64,000 bases of DNA from Acinetobacter piscicola (GTDB lineage Bacteria > Pseudomonadota > Gammaproteobacteria > Pseudomonadales > Moraxellaceae), in NCBI RefSeq assembly GCF_002233755.1, contig NZ_NIFO01000005.1:62001-126000 (forward strand), written 5' to 3'. Under the pieces are notes generated by a model, which saw nothing but the letters and a program-made list of their open reading frames with translations, was not told the DNA's origin and ran no database searches. The position numbers and the translations under genes are program-made. Below are positions 43,873 to 53,790 of this stretch, one piece after another (positions within the stretch are counted from its first letter, which is position 1; every line of letters begins with the position of its first letter).

Positions 43873-45777
43873 TCACATAATCATGACACTATTTTTCTTA
43901 TGCATTTGATCAACGATTTCCGCAGTCGCAAAACCCAACCGCCAGTACAATAATTCTAAAACATCCAATTCATCTTGGGTGATAATACGGTCATTCCACA
44001 GACAAATTTCAGCCACACCTAAAATACTTAAACGATCACGCAATAAAAGTCCTGCAATGTCATTCAAAATTTCACCTAAATCTATTGGTTCGTCAGAAAT
44101 TTCTTCAAACAGCTCAAGTTCAGCCTTAGATAATACACGCTCTAAAATTTGATAACGTACTTCAAGCTGATTGGCACTGTTGATTTGCTGAACATGTAAC
44201 AATGCATCAATTAAACGTACAATTTGTGGTTTCACTGTTTCTAATGATGAAGGTGTATGCATCGGAAGCAATTGTAGCTCTGATTTCACCCGTTCAATCA
44301 ACAATGCATCAAGCAATCCAATTTCACCATCTTCTTGAATAATCTTGGCAAGCTTCGTAACAAATTGTCTAGCACTGGTTGCAGGCATATTACCTAGATT
44401 TTCACATGCATCATGAAAAATCTGAATGTGGAATCGACCATCTATATTTAACAGTGAATCGACAATTGCACGACTCACTTCTGCATTGGATGGAATATAT
44501 TCACGAAATTGACGAATCATTAGAATCGCCACCATCACTTCTCTGGAACCCGCCGCGGTTTGCATCGCTCTTTGGATTAGATCTGGGCGTTCAACTTGTC
44601 GACGTACTTCGGAGTTTAACGGTTTGATCGCATCATTTAATGCAAAGCTAATCGGAGACAATCTCAAGAGTGGCAAAGGTTGTGGAGAAACCCATGGATT
44701 ATAAGCCTCACCACTAGATTCTTCCAAAGGTCGCAATAAACTAAATAATGGCTGATTACGTAACTTCTTTAAATTTTCTAGCTGTAAATCTTGTAATAAA
44801 GTTGGATTAAGCTCATAGATTCGATCTTCAATACTCGGATGAATATTCAACCAACTTTGTGGGCTTAATGAATTGGCGAAACACATATGCGCGATCGCTT
44901 CCGAATATTCACTGTGAATCTGTGAACCCGCATGATGCACATAAATACGTAATAAAGTTTGCACATTGGCATTATTTAACAATAATTTCTTAGTTTTATA
45001 ATCATTATAAAAAGTACGCCCACCAAGGATAAAATATTTAGTCAAACGATTGACCAAAATTCCCATGCTTCCGATTAACCAAATGACCCCGCCAACAGCG
45101 ACAAAACTGGTTTCAAATTTGTGTTGTGTACGATTGGAATAACGATTGTAACCTTGTTTTGCAATCTTACTTCCCAACTGACTAAATGTGGTTAAGCCGC
45201 TATATAAAATTTTCAACCGTGTATTTTCTTTCGCCTCACCTGACAAAATTTGATTAAACTCATGCCCCAATAGTCCGTAGAGTTCTAATTCATCTAAATT
45301 TTGTAATGCACCCCAAGTCAAAATAATGACCGTATCACGAGGATGAAAACCTGCTGTGAGCGCATTCACACCCACCTCATCTGGTAATACATAAAGTGTT
45401 GGCGGTTCAATTTCAAAAGTTTTAGCCAGTTTATTTGCTAATTTTAATGCCACACTTTCTTCTGGTGTACTTTCTATTTGGCTTAAACGACGAGCTCTTA
45501 ATTGTTTTGCCAAAGAGTGTCCGCCCGAACGGAACACATAAAATTCATAGGCAATTGACCAGCCAATAACAACCAATAACATACCCACCCAATAAGGGCT
45601 AAGTGTATGCCAGAAAATAGATTGCTCAGGCTTAACATAATGAACCAATAAACCAAGAACCGTATTGAGTATAAAAATCGCCAAAATGACCGCAAGCAAA
45701 CAGATGCTAGCAGTCCATAACATGTTTTTATTTTTAATCAAATAATGATTGACATCTTTCAATGTAAATTTCCTCAT
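43873..45777 (-). CDS. M48-family membrane protein with altered zinc motif, 634 aa
   Basis: It has two N-terminal membrane spans (TASICLLAVILAIFILNTVL; WVGMLLVVIGWSIAYEFYVF), then an HtpX-like domain: PPTLYVLPDEVGVNALTAGF and LYGLLGHEFNQILSGEAKEN. Peptidases of this family have HExxH, but here residues 172-176 read H-E-F-N-Q, so the second zinc His is Gln. A long C-terminal region (about residues 330-634) is helical and without a known domain. The ATG at 45777 is chosen; a TTG 15 bases earlier or later starts are possible. A terminator separates it from purF. It may be an inactive scaffold or have an alternative ligand. Confidence 0.75.
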   Translation of the reverse strand: MRKFTLKDVNHYLIKNKNMLWTASICLLAVILAIFILNTVLGLLVHYVKPEQSIFWHTLSPYWVGMLLVVIGWSIAYEFYVFRSGGHSLAKQLRARRLSQIESTPEESVALKLANKLAKTFEIEPPTLYVLPDEVGVNALTAGFHPRDTVIILTWGALQNLDELELYGLLGHEFNQILSGEAKENTRLKILYSGLTTFSQLGSKIAKQGYNRYSNRTQHKFETSFVAVGGVIWLIGSMGILVNRLTKYFILGGRTFYNDYKTKKLLLNNANVQTLLRIYVHHAGSQIHSEYSEAIAHMCFANSLSPQSWLNIHPSIEDRIYELNPTLLQDLQLENLKKLRNQPLFSLLRPLEESSGEAYNPWVSPQPLPLLRLSPISFALNDAIKPLNSEVRRQVERPDLIQRAMQTAAGSREVMVAILMIRQFREYIPSNAEVSRAIVDSLLNIDGRFHIQIFHDACENLGNMPATSARQFVTKLAKIIQEDGEIGLLDALLIERVKSELQLLPMHTPSSLETVKPQIVRLIDALLHVQQINSANQLEVRYQILERVLSKAELELFEEISDEPIDLGEILNDIAGLLLRDRLSILGVAEICLWNDRIITQDELDVLELLYWRLGFATAEIVDQMHKKNSVMIM

Positions 45778-45800
45778 TACATTGCTAAACAATCATAAAT

Positions 45801-45829
45801 GAAAAAAGTAGGAAATACCTACTTTTTTC
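45801..45829 (-). terminator. Terminator after purF
   Basis: A perfect 12-bp stem GAAAAAAGTAGG / CCTACTTTTTTC with a 5-base loop. It is about 70 bases beyond the purF stop on the minus strand. Confidence 0.88.
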
Positions 45830-45901
45830 AATGTACTTTTTTATTCAGACGACTTAAAGCATGCATCAGACACACTTTAAGTTCAACACTGAATCAAGCG
45901 C

Positions 45902-47446
45902 TTACATTTCTTCTTTGATACCACTTAAATCAACAGATGCCGCATCGATGTTGACATCAATATAACCATCTTTTTCTTTTTTCGCAGTATCGCTACGACT
46001 TTGTTCAAGATCTGTTAAATATTGCTCATCAATATCACCCGTCACATAAATACCGTCAAACACAGAACAATCAAAATCTTGTACTTCAGGTATTTTCTTG
46101 GTGCGTACAGCAGCGATTAAATCATCCAAATCTTGGAAAATTAAACGGTCTGCACCAATAATCTCTTGAATTTCTTCAACATTACGATGTGATGCAATCA
46201 GCTCAGCTTTCGCTGGCATATCGATACCATAAACGTTTGGATATTTCACCATAGGCGCTGCGGATGCAAAATATACTTTCTTTGCACCTGCATCTCGTGC
46301 CATCTGAATGATTTCATTACACGTTGTACCACGTACAATAGAATCATCGACCAGTAAAACATTCTTACCTTTAAATTCTAACTCTACAGGGTTTAACTTC
46401 TGACGCACTGATTTTTTACGTTGTTGTTGACCTGGCATAATGAAGGTACGACCGATATAACGGTTCTTCATAAAGCCTTCACGGAATTTTACGCCGAGAA
46501 TATTTGCCAACTCTAGCGCTGAAGTACGACTAGTATCTGGAATTGGAATAACAACATCAATATCATGCTGTTCGCCCCATTCACGAAGGATTTTATGTGC
46601 CAAAGTTTCGCCCATTTTCAAACGTGCTTTGTACACAGATATCCCATCAATCGTTGCATCTGGACGTGCAAAATAAACATATTCAAAAATACATGGACGA
46701 TAACGTGGGTTCTCAGCACATTGCTGTGCAAAGAAATTACCATCTGCATCAATGAAAATTGCTTCACCTGGTGCAATATCACGCTCAACTTTAAAACCTA
46801 AGGCAGTGATTGCCACCGATTCAGAAGCGATAACGTATTCTTTCTCACCATTTTCAGTTAAACGTGAACCATAAATCAGTGGACGGATACCATTAGGGTC
46901 GCGGAAGCCAACTAAACCATGCCCCGTAATCATAGCAACCACACCATAAGCACCTTTACAGCGTTCATGTACACGTTTTACAGTATGGAAAATATCTTCT
47001 GGTGTCGGTTTTAATGACGCTGATTTTTGCAGCTCATGTGCAAAAACATTCAACAATACTTCTGAGTCTGAATCGGTATTCATATGACGTAAGTCAGTTT
47101 TGAATAGATCATCATGAATATCAACAGCATTGGTCAAATTACCGTTATGTGCCAATGTAATCCCATAAGGAGAGTTTACATAAAACGGTTGTGCCTCAGC
47201 ACTACTTGAAGAGCCTGCGGTAGGATAACGCACATGGCCAATACCATAATTACCCAATAAAGCACGCATATGACGAGTATGAAATACATCACGCACCATA
47301 CCATTATCTTTTCTTAAAAATAACCGCCCATTATGGCAAGTTACGATCCCAGCTGCATCCTGCCCACGATGCTGTAACATCGTTAAAGCATCAAATAACA
47401 TTTGGTTCACAGGTGCTTTACCGGCTATACCAACAACTCCACACAT
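45902..47446 (-). CDS. purF: Amidophosphoribosyltransferase, 514 aa
   Basis: First committed step of purine synthesis: PRPP plus glutamine to phosphoribosylamine. The N-terminal nucleophile is Cys2 in MCGVVGIAG, exposed after Met removal with no propeptide. It also has [17 protein letters not shown] and the PRPP-binding loop [20 protein letters not shown]. The C-terminal extension after about residue 470 is acidic ([20 protein letters not shown]). It is last in the run pyrD-cvpA-purF, 24 bases after cvpA, the same linkage as E. coli cvpA-purF. Confidence 0.97.
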   Translation of the reverse strand: MCGVVGIAGKAPVNQMLFDALTMLQHRGQDAAGIVTCHNGRLFLRKDNGMVRDVFHTRHMRALLGNYGIGHVRYPTAGSSSSAEAQPFYVNSPYGITLAHNGNLTNAVDIHDDLFKTDLRHMNTDSDSEVLLNVFAHELQKSASLKPTPEDIFHTVKRVHERCKGAYGVVAMITGHGLVGFRDPNGIRPLIYGSRLTENGEKEYVIASESVAITALGFKVERDIAPGEAIFIDADGNFFAQQCAENPRYRPCIFEYVYFARPDATIDGISVYKARLKMGETLAHKILREWGEQHDIDVVIPIPDTSRTSALELANILGVKFREGFMKNRYIGRTFIMPGQQQRKKSVRQKLNPVELEFKGKNVLLVDDSIVRGTTCNEIIQMARDAGAKKVYFASAAPMVKYPNVYGIDMPAKAELIASHRNVEEIQEIIGADRLIFQDLDDLIAAVRTKKIPEVQDFDCSVFDGIYVTGDIDEQYLTDLEQSRSDTAKKEKDGYIDVNIDAASVDLSGIKEEM

Positions 47447-47470
47447 AACTACCTCGCAGACCAGCTAGGA

Positions 47471-48064
47471 CTAATAAAACGGATTTTTGGTTGAATGAGC
47501 TGCTTCTTCATCTTTTTTCAAATTTGATGATGAGTCAGCATCACTCACAGAAGCGTCATTTGGGCGATCTTCTGAATGTATATGATGTAATGCTTCATTG
47601 GCTGCATCTTTTGAAATTTCAGATGCTAAAGGCGCAAATGGCAATAAACTTTGAATAACTTTAGATTGTTTCCACGTTGGAGAGCTTTCAACCCAAGGAC
47701 CAATTCCTTGCATCGTTATGAGGACGATAAACAAACCTTTCAAGGTGCCTAACGCACTTCCTGCTAAACGGTTGACTGGGGCAAGTTTCAACGTTTTTAA
47801 AATTGAGTTAAGTAATGCGGTTACAACCCATGTTAGAACAATAATCACCAAGACAATAAATGCAAATGCTGCAATTTTTTGCACCACAGGATCTTGACTG
47901 AGTGCAGACATGGAAGGCGCGATGATATTTGCATATTTTGCACCAACAATTAGTGCAAATATCCATCCTATCAAGTTCGCAAAGGCTTTAACGAATCCTT
48001 GTCGCAAACCGTTTAGCCCTCCAATGAGCAATATAATCAGTAAGATAATGTCTAAGGTGTTCAT
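47471..48064 (-). CDS. cvpA: CvpA family membrane protein, 197 aa
   Basis: A four-span inner-membrane protein linked to colicin V production and envelope stress. Hydrophobic segments: LDIILLIILLIGGLNGLRQG, VKAFANLIGWIFALIVGAKY, IAAFAFIVLVIIVLTWVVTA and LAGSALGTLKGLFIVLITMQ, with family N-G-x-x-x-G-F-V-K near the start. The hydrophilic C-terminal tail (about 140-197) is specific to the group. It lies between pyrD (3 bases) and purF (24 bases), so all three are surely co-transcribed. Confidence 0.92.
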   Translation of the reverse strand: MNTLDIILLIILLIGGLNGLRQGFVKAFANLIGWIFALIVGAKYANIIAPSMSALSQDPVVQKIAAFAFIVLVIIVLTWVVTALLNSILKTLKLAPVNRLAGSALGTLKGLFIVLITMQGIGPWVESSPTWKQSKVIQSLLPFAPLASEISKDAANEALHHIHSEDRPNDASVSDADSSSNLKKDEEAAHSTKNPFY

Positions 48065-48067
48065 GTT

Positions 48068-49072
48068 TTATGTCATAGCATTTACACAATCTTGAATTAA
48101 AGTAGGACCTGTATAGATCATACCACTATAAATCTGAACTAAAGTTGCACCCGCTTGTTGTTTTGCAACAGCATGTTCACCCGCTAAAATCCCACCAACA
48201 CCAATCAATGGCACTTCACCTTTCAATTGTTTTGAGAACTCAGCCAAACATGCTGTACTTTTTTCAAAGACTGGCGCACCAGATAAACCGCCTGCTTCTT
48301 CACCAAAGGCTAAACCTTCAACACCTTCACGAGACAAGGTTGTATTGGTGACAATAAGACCATCTATTTTAAACTGTATTAATTGCGATGCAATAAATTG
48401 AATGTCTGACTGCTCAAGATCAGGCGCAACCTTTAACACCAAAGGCACATAATGCTGATGTTCTTCGGCAAGTTCGAGTTGGCGTTTCTTTAATGTTTCG
48501 AGCAATTCTGTTAGCGCATGACCACTTTGCAGTGAGCGTAAGTTTTTCGTATTTGGTGAAGAGATATTGACAGTAATATAAGAAGCGTAATTATATACTT
48601 TTTCTAAGCAGATTAAATAATCAGAAACCGCATCATCAACGTCTGTTGACGCATTTTTTCCGATATTGATGCCAAGAATACCTTTAAATTTAGATGCTTT
48701 AACATTCTCAACCAGTTGATCTACACCATCATTATTAAAACCCATACGGTTAATAATGGCTTTTGCTTGAGGAATACGGAAAAGTCTAGGCTTAGGATTA
48801 CCCTCTTGTGGCTTTGGTGTAATGGTGCCGATTTCAATAAAACCAAAGCCCAATGCAGCTAAGGCATCGATATACGCACCATTTTTATCCAAACCTGCTG
48901 CCAAACCAACAGGATTTGGAAACTCGATCCCCATACAGGTGACAGGTTTTGCAATCACAGGATGGCGTATCACGCCCATTTTATGGGCAGATTTAAGCAT
49001 GGATAATGTGAGTTCATGTGCACGCTCTGGTGCTAAAGAAAATAACAAAGGGCGAGCAAGTGAATACAACAT
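48068..49072 (-). CDS. pyrD: Dihydroorotate dehydrogenase (quinone), class 2, 334 aa
   Basis: An FMN enzyme on the inner face of the membrane that oxidises dihydroorotate to orotate with a quinone. The N-terminal amphipathic helix ([20 protein letters not shown]) marks class 2. FMN site [20 protein letters not shown], the catalytic Ser in [28 protein letters not shown] and [20 protein letters not shown] are all present. Full length. It is separated from gspM by 90 bases and is the first gene of the pyrD-cvpA-purF nucleotide set. Confidence 0.97.
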   Translation of the reverse strand: MLYSLARPLLFSLAPERAHELTLSMLKSAHKMGVIRHPVIAKPVTCMGIEFPNPVGLAAGLDKNGAYIDALAALGFGFIEIGTITPKPQEGNPKPRLFRIPQAKAIINRMGFNNDGVDQLVENVKASKFKGILGINIGKNASTDVDDAVSDYLICLEKVYNYASYITVNISSPNTKNLRSLQSGHALTELLETLKKRQLELAEEHQHYVPLVLKVAPDLEQSDIQFIASQLIQFKIDGLIVTNTTLSREGVEGLAFGEEAGGLSGAPVFEKSTACLAEFSKQLKGEVPLIGVGGILAGEHAVAKQQAGATLVQIYSGMIYTGPTLIQDCVNAMT

Positions 49073-49162
49073 ATCTACAAAAGTCTACTGCTTTTTAAGT
49101 TGCCACATTATAGGCACAGTAGCTTGAAAAGGCTATGCTTGAAGCAGGTTTATTTTCACTGC

Positions 49163-49642
49163 TTATTGTACTGTCGCCGTTAATTTAATCTGAGCACCTT
49201 CTTTGAGTAATTCTAGTTTTTCAACACTGACGCCCATTTGCGTAAGTTGTGTTAAAAAATTGGCTAAAACCGCATAATTCTGATGTTGAGCTACGATTTG
49301 TAACTGCTCACCAAGCTGTTGCGATGCAACAGAAAGCCCCTGTTGCTGTGCGACTCTTTGTATTTTGTCCGATGTGGTCAGCGTCAAATCATCTGTAGGC
49401 TTCATGGTGACGACATTACTCTGCATCCACACCACGAGTTCTTTCATATCATTTAATCGAACTTGTTGTTTCTCTGCAGCTTTATGCATAAACCATAAAG
49501 CAGAGCCGACAGCAGCAATGATGACAAAAACCGTCGTGAAAATCACCATTACTTTTTCACGCACTGACATTTTATCTAAATGATCAGAAATTTTCTCAGA
49601 CCATGCATCTAAGCGATTTTGTACATTTTCCATTGTTTTCAT
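49163..49642 (-). CDS. gspM: Type II secretion system protein M, 159 aa
   Basis: An inner-membrane component of the type II secretion machine that partners GspL. A short cytoplasmic N-terminus is followed by a single span (KVMVIFTTVFVIIAAVGSAL) and a periplasmic ferredoxin-like domain (ASQQLGEQLQIVAQHQNYAV; TQLTQMGVSVEKLELLKEGA). It overlaps the gspL stop by one base. In this genus gsp genes are scattered; only L and M occur here. Confidence 0.88.
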   Translation of the reverse strand: MKTMENVQNRLDAWSEKISDHLDKMSVREKVMVIFTTVFVIIAAVGSALWFMHKAAEKQQVRLNDMKELVVWMQSNVVTMKPTDDLTLTTSDKIQRVAQQQGLSVASQQLGEQLQIVAQHQNYAVLANFLTQLTQMGVSVEKLELLKEGAQIKLTATVQ

Positions 49643-50784
49643 TATTGTATTTTCACCAAACCGACAACACCTGAACCTTGGGTTTGTATATTACCCAACT
49701 CTGCTTTAAAGCCCTGTTCATTCAGTTGCTTGACTAAAACTTGTAGGCCATCCGAAGATTTTGCAAGCAAATCCATATTTAAGATCGCATTATCATAATT
49801 CACACGATTTGCAATGATTTGATGCTGCATCAAAATTGGACCAACACGACTCAGCAATTGTAAAACTTCAGTGTTTGCAGCCTGACTCAATGCTAATTTA
49901 TTTTTAAACTGACGCTCAACAGATTCTTCTGTGATTCGTTGTTCATTTGGAAACCATTTTTTATATTGATCAACTGCAATCAATGCTGTTTGATCGGCTA
50001 CCTTTTTTAACTTAAACCAACGTAATGCATCATAACTCAGTTGCGTCACAATCAAAGCAACCAATACGATCGCACAAGCTTGCCAGTAACGTGAAACACC
50101 CACACTTTCCGACTTAGCTTTAGGAAGCACATTATAAGGGTGTAGTTTTGGTTTTTTTATTTCAACAAACTGATAATCAAATGCTTCACGGCGATCAGTT
50201 GTTGCTACAGCAAATAGACTAATCGCTTGCTCATTGGTTAATTCACTGTATTTATAGGTCTTATTTTGATCAGCAAAATCAAGATACAAACCTAAATCAT
50301 CAATTGAATTACCTAAAAATTCATTTTCGCGAACCAATAACTGACCATTGATATTAGCTACAACACTTTGCCCAACTTCTGGTATAGGCAAAATTAAAAA
50401 ATCGGGCAATAACGAAACAATTTTGACTGGAATCAACGACAGTGCATGCTGCATCGTCGTAACAGCATATTGGTTAATTCCAAGCACTGAAACTTGATCA
50501 GGCTGTTGAAAGTGTGAAAAAACCTTCATTTGGTCAATCGGTAAAATTACATATTCTTCAAGTAAATATTTAATACCATCTACACCCAACTGTTTATATT
50601 GAGTTTTATTAAATTTCTGCTGAAGAATTTGCACTTCACGACTTGGAAAAAAAACAACCGCTTCCTCGCCTTGGTAAAGCTTAATATCTTGAATTAATTG
50701 TTCCAGACTCGAAGATTTAGTCCAATCATCCCCTCTAGACCACTGCCAAACCCCATTGGCTTCAGGCATCCATAAGTACAACAT
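49642..50784 (-). CDS. gspL: Type II secretion system protein L, 380 aa
   Basis: A bitopic protein linking the GspE ATPase to the inner-membrane platform. The N-terminal actin-like cytoplasmic domain (MLYLWMPEANGVWQWSRGDD; LIPVKIVSLLPDFLILPIPE) is followed by a membrane span (YWQACAIVLVALIVTQLSYD) near residue 230 and a periplasmic ferredoxin-like domain with coiled coil (SVERQFKNKLALSQAANTEV). It is coupled with gspM by a one-base overlap. Confidence 0.9.
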   Translation of the reverse strand: MLYLWMPEANGVWQWSRGDDWTKSSSLEQLIQDIKLYQGEEAVVFFPSREVQILQQKFNKTQYKQLGVDGIKYLLEEYVILPIDQMKVFSHFQQPDQVSVLGINQYAVTTMQHALSLIPVKIVSLLPDFLILPIPEVGQSVVANINGQLLVRENEFLGNSIDDLGLYLDFADQNKTYKYSELTNEQAISLFAVATTDRREAFDYQFVEIKKPKLHPYNVLPKAKSESVGVSRYWQACAIVLVALIVTQLSYDALRWFKLKKVADQTALIAVDQYKKWFPNEQRITEESVERQFKNKLALSQAANTEVLQLLSRVGPILMQHQIIANRVNYDNAILNMDLLAKSSDGLQVLVKQLNEQGFKAELGNIQTQGSGVVGLVKIQ

Positions 50785-50822
50785 CTATCGTATTCTGCCG
50801 TTCATTTATTTTGTTTATGCTT

Positions 50823-51278
50823 TTATACAGTTGGAATAAAGGCTTTGGTTTGCGTTGAAAGCCCATGAGCAATCACGCTTTGTTCATATAATCGTGCTTC
50901 TGCCAAAGCAAAAGGATGAAAATGTTCGTGTGTTAATTGCTCTGCAATATGCGCAACAACATTCATATGACACACCACCACAATACTTTCAAATGGTAAT
51001 TGTGACAACCACTCAATCGCAAGTTTCGCATCATCTTCAGGTTTTATTTTGTCACAGATCAGTACAGGAACATTTGGAAAATATTTTTGTGCATGTGCCA
51101 AAGTTTCTTGTGCTCTCAACAACGTACTTACGACAAACACATCAGGCTGAACATTATTCTTCACAAATTCAGCTGTTTGCTGTGCTTGTAAATGTCCTCG
51201 TTCCGTCAAAGGGCGTTTACTGTCCACACCATTGATTGGTGGCGCTGCTTCACCATGACGCACTAAGGTCAGTTGCAT
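50823..51278 (-). CDS. sixA: Phosphohistidine phosphatase SixA-like, 151 aa
   Basis: A histidine-phosphatase-fold protein; SixA removes phosphate from phosphohistidine in phosphorelays or PTS proteins. N-terminal MQLTLVRHGEAAP is the RHG motif, with ERGHLQAQQTAEFV, STLLRAQETLAHAQKYFPNV and the second catalytic His in SIVVVCHMNVVAHIAEQL. Full length. It lies between gpsA (93 bases) and gspL (38 bases), all minus strand. Confidence 0.87.
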   Translation of the reverse strand: MQLTLVRHGEAAPPINGVDSKRPLTERGHLQAQQTAEFVKNNVQPDVFVVSTLLRAQETLAHAQKYFPNVPVLICDKIKPEDDAKLAIEWLSQLPFESIVVVCHMNVVAHIAEQLTHEHFHPFALAEARLYEQSVIAHGLSTQTKAFIPTV

Positions 51279-51371
51279 AAGATTTCCCTATTTTATATTG
51301 CACTGATTATAACGATGCTTTATGACAAATCCACCGTTATCATTCAGAATACTATCTACTTTTTATACAAT

Positions 51372-52445
51372 TCACACTTCATTGTGCGGTAGTACAAATT
51401 CAACATCGCTACGATGCCCATTCTTCATTAAAGATACTGCGATATTTAAAGGTGGAGCACCCTCAAAAATCACCTCATACAATGCAGTTGTGATTGGCAT
51501 ATACACATCAAGTTCTTTTGCACGAGCATTCACCTGCACAATGGTATTGATCCCTTCTGCGGTCTGTCCAAGTTCAGTCGTTGCTTGTTCCAATGTTTTC
51601 CCAGAACCCAAAGCAAAACCCACTTGATAATTACGACTCAGCGGGCTGCTACAAGTGGCAAACAAATCGCCCACTCCAGACAACCCCAAGAAAGTCAACG
51701 GATTTGCTCCAAGCTTAACCGCAAAACGACTCATTTCAGCCAAAGCACGCGTTAAAATCATACTTTTAGTATTTTCACCGACTTTATAAGCTGCTGCCAT
51801 CCCCATTGCAACAGCATAAATATTTTTCAATGCCCCACCCAACTCAACACCATGTACGTCATCACTTGCAAAAACACGGAATAACGCACTATGTAAAGCC
51901 TGCTGAACTGCATAACGAACTAATTCAGATTCACTTGCAATCACTGTTCCTGCGGGTTGCCCTGCCACAATTTCTTTGGCTAGATTTGGCCCAGAAAGTA
52001 CACCATAAGGTACTTCTGGTAATTCTTCATGAATAATATCACTCATAAAGCTAAACGTTTTCGCCTCGATTCCTTTGGTCAAAGAAATCACAGCTTGAGC
52101 GGTAATAAACGGTTTAATTTGGCGTAAAACATCTCTAAATGAATGACTCGGGATCGCTACAAAAATAATATCACGGTCACAAACTGCTTTTTCTAAATTA
52201 GATTCAGCACGCAAGCCTGTTTCTAGTTGAAAATCAGGTAAATAACGTTTATTGACATGCGTTGTATTGATTTCAGCAGCAATCGCTTCATCACGAATCC
52301 AAATCATGGTGTCGCAGCCATTACGTACAGCTGTATTTGCCATTGCTGTCCCGAAACTACCACCACCTAGGACAGTCACTCTTAACGCTGTTTTTTGATC
52401 AACTGCGATAGGTTCAACTAAATCTTTAAATTGTAAATCTGACAT
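51372..52445 (-). CDS. gpsA: Glycerol-3-phosphate dehydrogenase [NAD(P)+], 357 aa
   Basis: Makes sn-glycerol-3-phosphate for phospholipid synthesis. The Rossmann motif VLGGGSFGTAMANTAVRNGC, SLTKGIEAKTFSFMSDIIHE, SGPNLAKEIVAGQPAGTVIA, the catalytic Lys in GVELGGALKNIYAVAMGMAA and LSGVGDLFATCSSPLSRNYQ are present. Full length with a slightly extended N-terminus (MSDLQFKDLVEPIAVDQKTA) typical of this group. Followed by sixA. Confidence 0.96.
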   Translation of the reverse strand: MSDLQFKDLVEPIAVDQKTALRVTVLGGGSFGTAMANTAVRNGCDTMIWIRDEAIAAEINTTHVNKRYLPDFQLETGLRAESNLEKAVCDRDIIFVAIPSHSFRDVLRQIKPFITAQAVISLTKGIEAKTFSFMSDIIHEELPEVPYGVLSGPNLAKEIVAGQPAGTVIASESELVRYAVQQALHSALFRVFASDDVHGVELGGALKNIYAVAMGMAAAYKVGENTKSMILTRALAEMSRFAVKLGANPLTFLGLSGVGDLFATCSSPLSRNYQVGFALGSGKTLEQATTELGQTAEGINTIVQVNARAKELDVYMPITTALYEVIFEGAPPLNIAVSLMKNGHRSDVEFVLPHNEV

Positions 52446-52521
52446 TATTGTTATCCCAAGGATTCAATTTTTTAAAAATAGCTTTTTAAAATATTACTTT
52501 CGACGTATAGAGCGTGCTTAT

Positions 52522-53097
52522 TTATACACGCCAAAACTCAACATACTGCTTTATATCAATTTCAGAACGTGGTGCTATTTCTTTAGCTGCCGTACCGACA
52601 TAAATAATCCCAGAAATTAGATCTCGTTCAGCCAGTCCAAATGCTGATTTTAATAATTTAGATTCCACCACAGCCCCACTACGCCACATGGTTGAAAAAC
52701 CTTGAGCCTGTAGTGACAGTAAAAAATTTTCAATTGCAGCACCAGAACTTAAAGTTTGTTCAAAAAACGGAACTTTCGGATGATCTTGGAATTTAGTGAC
52801 TGCAAGCACCAATAAAGGTGCTCGGAAAGGATGGTTTTTAACACGATCAATTTGTGCAGCATCTAATTCACCCAAATCTGCAACAGCATTTGTCAAAAGC
52901 TCACCAAAAGCGACTCGTTGCTCACCTTCAATCACAAAAAATTGTGTTGGTTTAAGCCGATGATGATCAGGTGCAGCTAAAGCCGCCTCAAATGCAATAT
53001 TGAGTTGCTCATGTGTAGGTGCAGGTTCAATTAATTGTCCAATCGATTGACGTTGATGGATATTGTCATGCACTGCTTTAAAGTTCGAATCTGACAT
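52522..53097 (-). CDS. YdjA-like nitroreductase family protein, 191 aa
   Basis: A small FMN-binding nitroreductase-fold oxidoreductase. IHQRQSIGQLIEPAPTHEQL and ALAAPDHHRLKPTQFFVIEG, then SSGAAIENFLLSLQAQGFST and MWRSGAVVESKLLKSAFGLA, match E. coli YdjA. ATG 53097 follows AAAGG; a longer upstream frame is rejected. First of the minus-strand run toward purF, 76 bases before gpsA. Natural substrate unknown. Confidence 0.87.
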   Translation of the reverse strand: MSDSNFKAVHDNIHQRQSIGQLIEPAPTHEQLNIAFEAALAAPDHHRLKPTQFFVIEGEQRVAFGELLTNAVADLGELDAAQIDRVKNHPFRAPLLVLAVTKFQDHPKVPFFEQTLSSGAAIENFLLSLQAQGFSTMWRSGAVVESKLLKSAFGLAERDLISGIIYVGTAAKEIAPRSEIDIKQYVEFWRV

Positions 53098-53334
53098 TGA
53101 CCTTTCTATTACCCATTCAAGTGAATTCAGCTCCAAGATTAGCATAATCTAAAATCATTGCGCTATCTCAGTCTAGGCTGACTTATCCCAGTCAGCTGTT
53201 TTTTCACAGTGAAACAATATAAAAACGCAAATTTTATACAGGATTTTCAATATTTAGCAGAATGTATATGTTCCAATGTTTACCAGTTTCACGATTTTTA
53301 AATCACTTTTTTAATATTGAATTTGGGAATGAAT

Positions 53335-53715
53335 ATGAAAAAATTAACAGCAATTCTAGCCTTATCTACAACAGCATTGTTTTTAACGGCTTGCGCCTCA
53401 AATCCAACACAAACTTTAGCAATTCAAAAAGCAGATAATCAATATGAAGTGACAGGTTTGGGTAAAACTCAAATTATTGCTAAAAATAACGCGATTGTAG
53501 CTGCCAATAAAACCTGTGGCAAAAAAGCAACACCTGTTGTAAACAATGAAAAAACAGAATATAACGGTGCCTTAAAAGGTGTTGTTGATGAAGAAACTGG
53601 GAAAATGATTACTGCGGCAGCAGGTGTATTAGGCTCAGTGATGGGTAAAAGTAACGGTATCGAGAAAGATACCGACTACCAAACGACACTTACATTCAGT
53701 TGCAAAGCGAATTAA
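53335..53715 (+). CDS. Small hypothetical lipoprotein, 126 aa
   Basis: A predicted lipoprotein: MKKLTAILALSTTALFLTAC gives a lipobox L-T-A-C with Cys20. The mature domain (YEVTGLGKTQIIAKNNAIVA; AANKTCGKKATPVVNNEKTE) ends YQTTLTFSCKAN with two cysteines likely disulfide-bonded. It resembles short YecR/Slp-like envelope proteins only loosely; no family claimed. A strong terminator is shared with the convergent helicase gene. Confidence 0.75.
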   Translation: MKKLTAILALSTTALFLTACASNPTQTLAIQKADNQYEVTGLGKTQIIAKNNAIVAANKTCGKKATPVVNNEKTEYNGALKGVVDEETGKMITAAAGVLGSVMGKSNGIEKDTDYQTTLTFSCKAN

Positions 53716-53738
53716 TTCCACGACTTTTTATGAAAAGC

Positions 53739-53767
53739 AAAATCCCCTTTTTAAAGGGGATTTTTTT
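53739..53767. terminator. Bidirectional terminator, lipoprotein / DEAD-box helicase
   Basis: AATCCCCTTT / AAAGGGGATT stem with a 2-base tip (so effectively a 4-base loop) flanked by A and T runs, between convergent genes. Confidence 0.88.
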
Positions 53768-53790
53768 AAACCATTTTGATCATATAAGAT

